A program made the position numbers and the translations under genes. From positions 1 to 42,348 of the forward strand of contig NZ_FMDF01000229.1 in NCBI RefSeq assembly GCF_900091955.1: a stretch of DNA of 42,348 nt, given 5' to 3'. Positions 16,066 through 23,607 of the stretch are shown in pieces. Positions within the stretch are counted from its first letter, which is position 1; the number at the start of each line of letters is the position of its first letter. This DNA is from Streptomyces sp. Ncost-T10-10d (GTDB taxonomy: Bacteria; Actinomycetota; Actinomycetes; Streptomycetales; Streptomycetaceae). The notes beneath the pieces were generated by a model. It saw nothing but the letters and a program-made list of their open reading frames with translations, did no database searches and was not told the DNA's origin.

Positions 16066-16135
16066 TTCCCCAGGCTGTACGGCTCTGACCTTGGTCCGTG
16101 GATCTCCAGGGATCTGAGCCGTATAGCCTGGGGAA
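16066..16135. repeat. Large inverted repeat at the integrase/chromosome border (possible att region, operator or promoter)
   Basis: TTCCCCAGGCTGTACGGCTC (16066-16085) and GAGCCGTATAGCCTGGGGAA (16116-16135) pair with a single mismatch around a 30-nt spacer. The right arm ends at the base before ATG 16136 and contains TATAGC (16122-16127), a plausible -10 for a leaderless transcript. Being next to int, it may also hold the recombination core. Confidence 0.6.
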
Positions 16136-16993
16136 ATGCTCACCGAAGTCATCGCGACCCGCTATGTCACACCCCTGCGGGAGGGCGGATCGCTGCCCGG
16201 GATCGTTGAGGCCGACGACCTCGGCACCTACGTCATGAAATTCTCCGGCGCCGGACAGGGCCGCAAGACACTGGTCGCGGAGGTCATCTGCGGACAGCTC
16301 GGCCGCAGGCTCGGCCTTCGCGTCCCCGACCTCGTACAGATCCAGCTCGACCCGGTCATCGGGCTCGCCGAGCCCGACCAGGAGGTGCAGGAACTCCTTA
16401 AGGCCAGCGGCGGGCTCAATCTCGGGATGGACTTCCTGCCCGGCTCGATCGGCTTCGACTCGCTCGCCTACCAGGTGGACTCCCGGGAAGCGGGACGTGT
16501 CGTCTGGTTCGATGCGCTGATCAACAACGTCGACCGGTCCTGGCGCAACCCGAACATGCTGATCTGGCACGGCGACCTGTGGCTCATCGATCACGGCGCC
16601 ACCATGATCTGGCACCACAACTGGCCCGGCGCCCAGGCCTCCGCCGCCAAGCCGTACAACGCCTCGGACCATGCGCTGGCCCCGTTCGCCCCCGATATCG
16701 CGGCGGCCGCCGCCGAGCTCGCCCCGTTGGTCACCGAGGAACTGCTCGCCGAGGTCGCTGCCGATGTCCCCGACGAGTGGCTGGTGGACGAGCCGGGCTT
16801 CGACTCCACCGACGAGCTGCGCCGCGCCTATGTGGAAGCGCTGCTGCCGCGCGCCGCCACCATTCATGAGCGGATCACGATGGAGGGCCCCACCGAGCCC
16901 AAACCGTCACAGGCCCCCGGCTGGCTCACCGAGCACCTCACCCCCTGGCCACACCCCACCAAGAAGAAGAACGACAAGGACGGCCAGCGGTGA
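16136..16993 (+). CDS. HipA-like kinase family protein (HipA_2)
   Basis: A 285-residue protein with a kinase-like layout: a Lys in TYVMKFSGAGQG (residue ~32), GQLGRRLGLRVPDLVQIQL, FDALINNVDRSWRNPNMLIW (catalytic Asp/Asn region) and LIDHGA (metal-binding Asp). This is the short HipA-like family paired with DUF3037 proteins, not the classical HipA with its HipB. The role is unknown; kinase activity is inferred. No Shine-Dalgarno precedes ATG 16136, consistent with a leaderless mRNA. The stop overlaps the next start (GTGA). Confidence 0.85.
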   Translation: MLTEVIATRYVTPLREGGSLPGIVEADDLGTYVMKFSGAGQGRKTLVAEVICGQLGRRLGLRVPDLVQIQLDPVIGLAEPDQEVQELLKASGGLNLGMDFLPGSIGFDSLAYQVDSREAGRVVWFDALINNVDRSWRNPNMLIWHGDLWLIDHGATMIWHHNWPGAQASAAKPYNASDHALAPFAPDIAAAAAELAPLVTEELLAEVAADVPDEWLVDEPGFDSTDELRRAYVEALLPRAATIHERITMEGPTEPKPSQAPGWLTEHLTPWPHPTKKKNDKDGQR

Positions 16994-17373
16994 CCGAGCG
17001 CGATGTCTTCGAGTACGCGCTGCTGCGCGTGGTGCCGCGCGTACAGCGCGGCGAGTTCTTCAACGCGGGTGTGGTCGTCTACTGCCGCGCACGGGGTTTC
17101 GTCGCCGCCCGTACCCATCTCGACGAGACCAAGCTGAAGGCCCTGGACCCGAGTGCGGACGTGGTCGGTGTACGGGCCGCCCTGCATGCTGTCGAGGGCG
17201 TGTGCCGCGGCGGTACGGACGCGGGCCAGGCGGCCCGCGACGACGCGGGCCGTCGCTTCCGCTGGCTGATCGCGCCGCGCTCCACCGTTGTCCAGCCGAG
17301 CCCTGTGCACAGCGGTCTCACAACCGACCCGGAGGCCGAGGTCGAACGGCTGCTCGACCTGCTGGTGCGCTGA
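16990..17373 (+). CDS. DUF3037 family protein
   Basis: A 127-residue cytoplasmic protein with the DUF3037 pattern: FEYALLRVVPRVQRGEFFNA, GVVVYCRARGF, a central helix and FRWLIAPRSTVVQPSPVHSG. The start GTG overlaps the stop of the HipA-like gene by 4 nt, so the two are translationally coupled and probably work together. Function unknown. Confidence 0.9.
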   Translation: MTERDVFEYALLRVVPRVQRGEFFNAGVVVYCRARGFVAARTHLDETKLKALDPSADVVGVRAALHAVEGVCRGGTDAGQAARDDAGRRFRWLIAPRSTVVQPSPVHSGLTTDPEAEVERLLDLLVR

Positions 17374-17455
17374 TCCGCCGCCCTGCGGCGCCGCTCGCAG
17401 CCACTGCGGCAGCGGCGCCGCCGGGTGTGACATGCGCCCCTGCGGCCGTGGGCCG

Positions 17456-17484
17456 TTGACACCGAGTACCAGGGCTTCTAGCGT
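17456..17484 (+). promoter_or_regulatory. Vegetative-type promoter of the fabG-like operon
   Basis: TTGACA (17456-17461), a 17-nt spacer and TAGCGT (17479-17484): close to the HrdB/sigma-70 consensus. The start of transcription should fall near 17491. Confidence 0.8.
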
Positions 17485-17500
17485 CTCGTGTGCTGAAGGT

Positions 17501-17518
17501 ACTAAGCGGTTGCTCAGT
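17501..17518. promoter_or_regulatory. Candidate TetR-type operator
   Basis: ACTAAGCGGTTGCTCAGT is a near-palindrome (6 of 7 positions match in the half-sites ACTAAGC and GCTCAGT) just downstream of the predicted transcription start, where a bound repressor would block elongation. It resembles the AAGCnnTTGCTT-type sites of actinobacterial lipid regulators. Confidence 0.5.
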
Positions 17519-17608
17519 TATCGGAAAGGCTCCGCGCACGCGAAGGTTCCGTGCCGGGGGTGCCCCGACGTCCGCTGAGCCGCGATCCAAGGGCGAGGAG
17601 AACCAAGC

Positions 17609-18370
17609 ATGTCCACCACCGAGCAGCGTGTCGCCATCGTGACCGGAGCGGCGCGGGGCATTGGCGCCGCCACCGCGGTACGCCTGGCGGCCGAGGGCCG
17701 CGCCGTCGCCGTACTCGACCTCGACGAGGCGGCCTGCAAGGACACCGTCGAGAAGATCACCGCCGCCGGGGGCACCGCCCTCGCCGTCGGCTGCGATGTG
17801 TCGGACAGCGCCCAGGTGGAAGCCGCGGTCGCGCGGGTCGCCGCCGAACTCGGCGCCCCGACGATCCTCGTCAACAACGCAGGCGTGCTCCGCGACAACC
17901 TGCTCTTCAAGATGAGCGAGTCCGACTGGGACACCGTGATGAACGTACACCTCAAGGGCGCGTTCCTGATGGCCAAGGCCGTCCAGAAGCACATGGTGGA
18001 CGCCGAGTTCGGCCGTATCGTCTCGCTCTCCTCCTCTTCGGCGCTCGGCAACCGCGGCCAGGCCAACTACTCTGCCGTCAAGGCCGGTCTGCAGGGCTTC
18101 ACCAAGACCCTCGCCAAGGAGCTCGGCAAGTTCGGCATCACCGCCAACGCCGTCGCACCCGGCTTCATCGTCACCGAGATGACCGCGCAGACCGCGGCCC
18201 GGATCGGCATGGGCTTCGAGGAGTTCCAGGCCGCTGCCGCCACCCAGATCCCGGTGCAGCGCGTCGGCCGCCCCGAGGACATCGCCAACGCCATCGCCTT
18301 CTTCACGGGCGACGAGGCGGGCTTCGTCTCCGGTCAGGTCATGTACGTCGCCGGCGGACCGCTCAACTGA
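17609..18370 (+). CDS. fabG: 3-oxoacyl-ACP reductase-like SDR
   Basis: A 253-residue classical short-chain dehydrogenase: NAD(P)-binding TGAARGIG (residues 12-19), NNAG (~90), catalytic Ser in SLSSSSALGNRGQ, and YSAVKAG (Tyr/Lys). It ends in a FabG-like GQVMYVAGGPLN. It likely reduces a 3-ketoacyl thioester or similar ketone. GAGGAG precedes ATG 17609. A second SDR follows after 20 nt, so the two form an operon from the 17456 promoter. Classification as true fatty-acid FabG is not certain. Confidence 0.88.
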   Translation: MSTTEQRVAIVTGAARGIGAATAVRLAAEGRAVAVLDLDEAACKDTVEKITAAGGTALAVGCDVSDSAQVEAAVARVAAELGAPTILVNNAGVLRDNLLFKMSESDWDTVMNVHLKGAFLMAKAVQKHMVDAEFGRIVSLSSSSALGNRGQANYSAVKAGLQGFTKTLAKELGKFGITANAVAPGFIVTEMTAQTAARIGMGFEEFQAAAATQIPVQRVGRPEDIANAIAFFTGDEAGFVSGQVMYVAGGPLN

Positions 18371-18390
18371 TCCGAAGGGTTACGGACATC

Positions 18391-19146
18391 ATGACTGTGC
18401 AGGACAGTGGGAAGGTCGCGCTCATCACGGGCGCGAGCCGGGGCATCGGGTACGGCATCGCCGAGGCGCTCGTGGCGCGCGGCGACCGGGTGTGCATCAC
18501 CGGACGCGGCGAGGACGCCCTCAAGGAGGCCGTCGAGCAACTCGGCTCCGACCGCGTCATCGGCGTGGCCGGAAAGGCGCACGACGAGGCGCACCAGGCG
18601 GCGGCGGTCGAGCGCACCATGCAGGCGTTCGGTCGCGTCGACTTCCTGATCAACAACGCCGGTACGAATCCGGTCTTCGGTCCGATAGCGGAGCTCGACC
18701 TCAATGTCGCACGCAAGGTCTTCGAGACGAATGTGATCTCGGCGCTCGGTTTCGCCCAGCAGACCTGGAAGGCATGGCAGAAGGAGAACGGCGGGGCGAT
18801 CGTCAACATCGCCTCGATCGCCGGTATCTCCGCCTCGCCCTTTGTCGGCGCGTACGGCATGAGCAAGGCTGCCATGGTCAACCTGACCCTTCAGTTGGCG
18901 CACGAGTTCGCGCCGGTCGTACGGGTCAACGCGATCGCCCCCGGGGTCGTGAAGACGAAGTTCGCCCGGGCGCTGTACGAAGGCCGCGAGGCGGAGGCCG
19001 CCGCGGCCTATCCGCTCGGCCGGCTGGGAGTCCCCGCGGACGTCGGCGGCGCCGCCGCGTTCCTCACGTCGAGCCAGAGCGACTGGATCACCGGACAGAC
19101 CCTGGTGGTCGACGGCGGGATCTTCCTGAATGCGGGCGTGAGCTGA
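18391..19146 (+). CDS. SDR family oxidoreductase
   Basis: A 251-residue short-chain dehydrogenase: TGASRGIGYG for the cofactor, NNAGTNP, the Ser of NIASIAGIS and the YGMSKAA catalytic Tyr/Lys, and the C-terminal TGQTLVVDGGIFL. It differs from its neighbour by the Asn-Pro after NNAG and belongs to the 3-oxoacyl-ACP-reductase-like/glucose-dehydrogenase-like group. It lies 20 nt downstream of the first SDR and shares its promoter. Substrate unknown. Confidence 0.9.
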   Translation: MTVQDSGKVALITGASRGIGYGIAEALVARGDRVCITGRGEDALKEAVEQLGSDRVIGVAGKAHDEAHQAAAVERTMQAFGRVDFLINNAGTNPVFGPIAELDLNVARKVFETNVISALGFAQQTWKAWQKENGGAIVNIASIAGISASPFVGAYGMSKAAMVNLTLQLAHEFAPVVRVNAIAPGVVKTKFARALYEGREAEAAAAYPLGRLGVPADVGGAAAFLTSSQSDWITGQTLVVDGGIFLNAGVS

Positions 19147-19181
19147 GAGCGGCCTGAGCGGTTTTGGCCCTGATTGACTCA

Positions 19182-19231
19182 AGTGCCCTGTCGGGCCTGC
19201 GGATTGACCCGATGGGGCACTGCGGTATGGT
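19182..19231 (+). promoter_or_regulatory. Terminator hairpin overlapping the promoter of the lipoprotein gene
   Basis: AGTGCCCTGTCGGG (19182-19195) pairs with CCCGATGGGGCACT (19208-19221) with two mismatches. TTGACC (19204-19209), 16 nt and TATGGT (19226-19231) form a promoter whose -35 sits in the loop and right arm. The two signals are interlocked. Confidence 0.6.
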
Positions 19232-19264
19232 CTGCCGACCCATGGCTGATCGAGGAGCGTTCAC

Positions 19265-20845
19265 GTGTTCTACCGGGCCAGTCTGCAGGCCGCTGCAGTC
19301 CTTGCTTCCCTCTCTCTGCTGGCAGGCTGCGGACTTCTCTCCGACAGCGGCTCGAAGGCGGAGCAGAAGATAGTCGTCGGTACGACCAGTGAGCCCTCCA
19401 GCCTCGATCCGGCGGCGGCGTGGGACAACTCCTGGGAACTGATGCGGAATGTCTTCCAGACCCTGGTGAGTTTCCCCACAGGCAGCACCAGCCCCGAGCC
19501 CGACGCGGCGGAATGGTGCAAGTTCACCGACACGACCAGCACGGCCTACCGGTGCAAACTCCGCGAGGGCCTGAAATTCTCCAATGGCGACAAACTCGAC
19601 GCCGAGGCCGTGAAGTACTCCATGGACCGGATCACGGCCCTCAAGGTCAAGGGCGGCCCTGTCGGCATGCTCGGCTCGCTCGACCGGGTCGAGACCAAGG
19701 GGGATGACATCGTCATCTTCCATCTCACCAAACCGGACGCCACATTCCCGTTCATCCTCGCCACGCCCGCGATGTCGCTCGTGGCGCCCAGCGACTATTC
19801 GAAGCACAAGGTCCGCAGCGACGGAATGGTCACCGGATCCGGTCCCTATCTCCTGGATTCGTACAAGCCGGGGAACCGGGCCGAACTGGTGAAGAATCCG
19901 GACTACAAGGGTTTCGCCAATCGTAAGAACGATGCTGTGACCATCCGGTACTTCAAGGATTCCGCCCCCGTGGTCGCGGCGCTCAAGAAGAACGAGATCG
20001 ATGCGATCTACCGTGGCCTCACCGCCGATGAGGTCGTCAGGCTGGAAGACAACCAGGACAAGAACAGCAATCTTCAAATTGTCGACACGGTCGGTGCGGA
20101 CATCCGCTTCCTGGTTTTCAACCCCGAGGATCCGGCCGCCGGGAATGTGGCCGTTCGGCGGGCCATCGCCCAGCTCGTCGACCGTGACGCGCTGGTGGCC
20201 AAGGTGTACCAGGGGACGGCCGAACCGCTGTACTCCATGGTCCCCAAGGGCATCGCCGGACATACGACGAGCTTCTTCGATGCCTACGGTGATCCGGACA
20301 AGGGCAAGGCGAAGCAGATCCTCGTCAAGGCGGGCATCACCAAGCCCGTCTCGATGACGTTCTGGTTCACTACCGACCGGTACGGCTCGTCCACGGCCCC
20401 CGAGTTCGACGAGCTGAAGCGACAGCTGGAGGCCTCCGGGCTGTTCCGGATCACGCTGAAGAGCAAGCCCTGGAAGGAGTTCCAGGAAGGCTTCACCAAG
20501 GGCCAGTACCCCGTCTTCGGCCGCGGCTGGTTCCCGGACTTCCCGGACCCGGACAACTTCATCGCCCCCTTTGTGGGCAAGGACAGCGTCACCGGGATGC
20601 CGTACATGAAGAGCGAGATCACCGAGCAGCTGCTGCCGCAGACCCGCAAGGAGAGCGACCGGGGCGCGGTCAGCAAGCAGTTCGAACGGGCCCAGCAGAT
20701 CCTGGTCGACGACGTGCGGCTGCTGCCGCTGTGGCAGGGCAAGCTGTACGTCGCGGCGGGCGAGGACATCGGCGGCGGCGAGCGTGCCCTGGACCCGCAG
20801 ACGGTCATGCAGATGTGGGAGCTGTACCGCAAGGCCAGTTGGTAG
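19265..20845 (+). CDS. ABC transporter substrate-binding lipoprotein, family 5
   Basis: A 526-residue peptide/opine/nickel-type solute-binding protein. It has a signal peptide with lipobox LAGC (Cys22), then VVGTTSEPSSLDPA, the family signature near YRCKLREGLKFSNGDKLDAE, GSGPYLLDSYKPG and YPVFGRGWFPDFPDPDNF. GTG 19265 follows GAGGAG. The protein would be anchored outside the membrane and bind short peptides or related solutes. No permease or ATPase genes are adjacent, so it must share a transporter encoded elsewhere or act as a sensor. Confidence 0.93.
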   Translation: MFYRASLQAAAVLASLSLLAGCGLLSDSGSKAEQKIVVGTTSEPSSLDPAAAWDNSWELMRNVFQTLVSFPTGSTSPEPDAAEWCKFTDTTSTAYRCKLREGLKFSNGDKLDAEAVKYSMDRITALKVKGGPVGMLGSLDRVETKGDDIVIFHLTKPDATFPFILATPAMSLVAPSDYSKHKVRSDGMVTGSGPYLLDSYKPGNRAELVKNPDYKGFANRKNDAVTIRYFKDSAPVVAALKKNEIDAIYRGLTADEVVRLEDNQDKNSNLQIVDTVGADIRFLVFNPEDPAAGNVAVRRAIAQLVDRDALVAKVYQGTAEPLYSMVPKGIAGHTTSFFDAYGDPDKGKAKQILVKAGITKPVSMTFWFTTDRYGSSTAPEFDELKRQLEASGLFRITLKSKPWKEFQEGFTKGQYPVFGRGWFPDFPDPDNFIAPFVGKDSVTGMPYMKSEITEQLLPQTRKESDRGAVSKQFERAQQILVDDVRLLPLWQGKLYVAAGEDIGGGERALDPQTVMQMWELYRKASW

Positions 20846-20932
20846 GCCCCGGCAGGACTCGCAGGGTCCGTTGTCAGTGGCCCCCGGTAGGTTCTCGGTT
20901 GAAGAACTGATTACTTACCGGAGGTTGTTGAC

Positions 20933-21616
20933 GTGACCGACACCGACCTGCTGCCCGAGTCCTGGCGCGGCGTCCTCGGCGAAGAGCTCCAGAAGCCCTA
21001 CTTCAAGGAGCTCACCGAGTTCGTCGAGGAGGAGCGGGCCAAGGGGCCGGTCTATCCGCCGCGCGACCAGGTGTTTGCCGCCCTGGATGCCACGCCCTAC
21101 GACAAGGTGAAGGTCCTCGTCCTCGGTCAGGACCCGTACCACGGGGAGGGGCAGGGACATGGGTTGTGCTTCTCCGTGCGGCCGGGCGTGAAGACGCCGC
21201 CCTCCCTGCGGAACATTTATAAGGAGATGAAGGAGGAACTCGGTCTGCCGGTCCCGGACAACGGGTATCTGATGCCGTGGGCCGAGCAGGGCGTGCTCCT
21301 GCTCAACGCCGTGCTGACGGTGCGTGCGGGCGAGGCGAACTCGCACAAGGGCAAGGGCTGGGAGAAGTTCACCGACGCGGTGATCCGCGCGGTTGCCGCG
21401 CGGCCCGATCCGGCGGTCTTCGTGCTCTGGGGCAACTACGCGCAGAAGAAGCTTCCGCTGATCGACGAGGAGCGCCATGCGGTGGTGAAGGGTGCGCATC
21501 CGTCACCGCTGTCCGCCAAGAAGTTCTTCGGCTCCCGTCCGTTCACGCAGATCAACGAGGCGGTGGCGGCGCAGGGGCACGAGGCCATCGACTGGCGCAT
21601 CCCCGATCTGGGCTGA
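20933..21616 (+). CDS. ung: Uracil-DNA glycosylase (family 1)
   Basis: A 227-residue base-excision repair enzyme that removes uracil from DNA. Motif A is GQDPYH (residues 65-70, D67 activates water); HPSPLS with H189 completes the active site; FSVRPGVKTPPSL and LLLNAVLTVRAGEANSH are the usual minor-groove and uracil-pocket blocks. GGAGG lies 8 nt before GTG 20933. Length is normal and all residues are present. Confidence 0.97.
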   Translation: MTDTDLLPESWRGVLGEELQKPYFKELTEFVEEERAKGPVYPPRDQVFAALDATPYDKVKVLVLGQDPYHGEGQGHGLCFSVRPGVKTPPSLRNIYKEMKEELGLPVPDNGYLMPWAEQGVLLLNAVLTVRAGEANSHKGKGWEKFTDAVIRAVAARPDPAVFVLWGNYAQKKLPLIDEERHAVVKGAHPSPLSAKKFFGSRPFTQINEAVAAQGHEAIDWRIPDLG

Positions 21617-21786
21617 CGCTGAGGTTTGCGGCCCGGGCCGGCGGCGGACGCCCGGTGGACAGGTCCGGGCCGGGGGGTGGGTGCTCGGTGGACAGGTTAG
21701 GGACGCCCGCCCGAGCCTCAGCGGGATTGACCGCGGCTGCGGCTAGCGTCGAACGGAAATGGGTGGACGTGGACAGGGAGGCCGCA

Positions 21787-22272
21787 GTGACGGAGCAGCG
21801 GGAGGCGTCGAAGGATGCCGTCATGACCAGGATCGGCCAGGCGATCATGCTGCTGCACGGCGGCGACCGGGAGGAGGCCCGCAATCGCTTCGGCGAGCTC
21901 TGGTCGGAGATCGGCGAGGACGGGGACGCCCTACACCGGTGCACCCTCGCCCATTACATGGCTGACACGCAGGACGACCCCGGTGATGAGCTCGCCTGGG
22001 ACCTGAGGGCCTTGACCGCGGCCGGCAGCCTGACCGACGAGCGTGCGGCACAGCACTCCGATGCGCTCGCGGTGCGCGCGTTCTATCCCTCGCTCCATCT
22101 CAACCTCGCGGCGGACTATGTGAAGCTCCACCGTCCTGAGGCGGCCCGGATCCATCTGGACCGGGCGCGCGCCGCGTCCGGTGTGCTCGCGGACGACGGG
22201 GCGGACGACGGGTACGGGGGAGGGGTCCGCGCGGCGATCACGCGGCTGGAGCTGAGGCTGCTGGAGCTGTGA
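21787..22272 (+). CDS. TPR-like protein
   Basis: A 161-residue all-helical protein: MTRIGQAIMLLHGGDREEAR, RFGELWSEIGEDGDALHRCT, LAHYMADTQDDPGDELAWDL, FYPSLHLNLAADYVKLHRPE, ARIHLDRARAA, the spacing of degenerate tetratricopeptide repeats. Probably a scaffold; a partner cannot be named. GTG 21787 has GGGAGG 5 nt upstream and was preferred to the open frame further upstream, which overlaps ung. TAGCGT at about 21742 may be its -10. Confidence 0.82.
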   Translation: MTEQREASKDAVMTRIGQAIMLLHGGDREEARNRFGELWSEIGEDGDALHRCTLAHYMADTQDDPGDELAWDLRALTAAGSLTDERAAQHSDALAVRAFYPSLHLNLAADYVKLHRPEAARIHLDRARAASGVLADDGADDGYGGGVRAAITRLELRLLEL

Positions 22273-22316
22273 GGGGTGGCCCGTCGCGGTGGACGGGCCA
22301 CCCGCTCGGCTCTCTC

Positions 22317-22778
22317 CTACCGGGCTCGGCGACCGTAGGTGTTCTCGCAGATCCGGGACTGCGGACTGCCCGCGGGCCAGTGCCCGTATCCCCGTCCCAG
22401 CGCGCAGACGTCCTTGTCGGCGACGGGGGCCGGTAGATCCGGGACGGGCGCGGTCACGGCGGGCGGGGCCTGACGCGGCCGAGGCCGCGCCGCCTCGGGG
22501 TGCTTCCGTTGCTGTGGTGCGCGGGGCGCGGTGCGGCTGTTGTCCGGCGGTGCGCCTCGCGCCGGGCCGGATGCGGAGGCGGACGGCTCGGGGGCCGGTA
22601 CGGCTCCCAGGCTGTCGTGGACCGGCGGCCGCACGATCTGTGGTGCCAGGTCCTGGGCGGGCCTGCTGGTCCCGGGCCGGGACGGAACGTCCGGCTGCGG
22701 CGCCACGGACACACAGCCGGACAGTGTCGTGACCGCCACGCCGACCAGGAGCTTCACGGTGATTCGGGTTCGTTGCAC
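22317..22778 (-). CDS. Small secreted lipoprotein
   Basis: With GTG 22778 the product has 153 residues: a short signal peptide (VKLLVGVAVTTLSGC, lipobox LSGC), a long Pro/Ala/Arg-rich linker and a conserved-looking C-terminal knob with two cysteines (DVCALGRGYGHW, SRICENTYG). The two late Cys may form a disulfide outside the cell. A longer start at 22841 would put 21 residues before the signal peptide and was rejected. Function unknown. Convergent with the TPR-like gene. Confidence 0.75.
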   Translation of the reverse strand: MQRTRITVKLLVGVAVTTLSGCVSVAPQPDVPSRPGTSRPAQDLAPQIVRPPVHDSLGAVPAPEPSASASGPARGAPPDNSRTAPRAPQQRKHPEAARPRPRQAPPAVTAPVPDLPAPVADKDVCALGRGYGHWPAGSPQSRICENTYGRRAR

Positions 22779-22853
22779 CTGATCAACTCTGCTGTGCGAA
22801 CCCGGTTCTGTGTGAGCCGGGAAGCCGTGATTGGCCCGCACGAGTGACGCCGG

Positions 22854-23531
22854 TCAGCGCAACGCCGTCTGCGATCCGAGCATCCCGCGCAGCAGTTCGG
22901 TGAAGCCGGTACGCAGTTCCTCCTCGGTCGGTACGGAGCGGTGGTACGACCCCGCGGCGCACGAGAACATCAGCCCCTCGCACCAGGCCACCAGGGACAG
23001 GGTGTGCCGCTCGGGCTCGGTCGACCCGGCCGCCGTCATCAGTGCCATCAGGGGCTCGCGGAACTGCCGGCCCGTTGCGTCGAAGAACTCCCGCAGCTCC
23101 GGGCGCCGAGTGGCCTCGAGAGCGAGCTCGTAGCGGCAGATGAGCAGTTCGGGGTGGCGGGTGAGATAGCGGTGCAGGGCCGGCGCGAGACCGGCGACCA
23201 GCGCCTCCGGGTCGGTGTGCGGGCCGTTCTCCGCGCCGGTGCCCGAACGGCCTTGCGGACCGGCGTCCGCGCCGTCCGTCCTGCTGGTGCCCGGAACCAG
23301 AAGTTCACCGGGAGCGAGCACCCGCGCCTCGCGCTCCGCCAGCCGTTGCACCGTCACCTCCAGCAGGGACTGCCGGGTGCGTGCGTAATTGGACGTCGAA
23401 CCCTGGGGGAGTCCGGCGCGCTCGTCCACCGCGCGGTGGGTCAGACCGCGCATCCCACGTTCGGCGAGGAGCGCGAGGGCGGCATCGGTAATGAGATCGG
23501 CCCGGGAGGTGCCGGTGGTGCGTGTGGCCAT
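22854..23531 (-). CDS. TetR family transcriptional regulator
   Basis: A 225-residue regulator: an N-terminal TetR helix-turn-helix (LITDAALALLAERGMRGLTH, RAVDERAGLPQGSTSNYART) and a C-terminal ligand domain (LLICRYELALEATRRPELRE). It is divergent from an FAD monooxygenase, and the 76-bp gap contains two nearly identical palindromes, so it most likely represses itself and the monooxygenase until a small molecule binds. Confidence 0.93.
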   Translation of the reverse strand: MATRTTGTSRADLITDAALALLAERGMRGLTHRAVDERAGLPQGSTSNYARTRQSLLEVTVQRLAEREARVLAPGELLVPGTSRTDGADAGPQGRSGTGAENGPHTDPEALVAGLAPALHRYLTRHPELLICRYELALEATRRPELREFFDATGRQFREPLMALMTAAGSTEPERHTLSLVAWCEGLMFSCAAGSYHRSVPTEEELRTGFTELLRGMLGSQTALR

Positions 23532-23551
23532 GGGGCCAACCTACCTTCGGA

Positions 23552-23593
23552 ACTACAGCTGTAGTACGGTGATGCTCTCACTACAGATGTAGT
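23552..23593. promoter_or_regulatory. Two palindromic operators between tetR and monooxygenase
   Basis: ACTACAGCTGTAGT (23552-23565) and ACTACAGATGTAGT (23580-23593) are the same 14-bp palindrome with one central change, centred 28 bp apart. The second lies 15 nt before the monooxygenase ATG, just upstream of its GAGGAGG. Confidence 0.85.
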
Positions 23594-23607
23594 TTCGAGG
23601 AGGAGTC

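Noticed and set aside
16066..16135. tRNA gene as integration site
   Set aside because: The repeat has no cloverleaf or CCA-like end; it is a simple two-arm inverted repeat.
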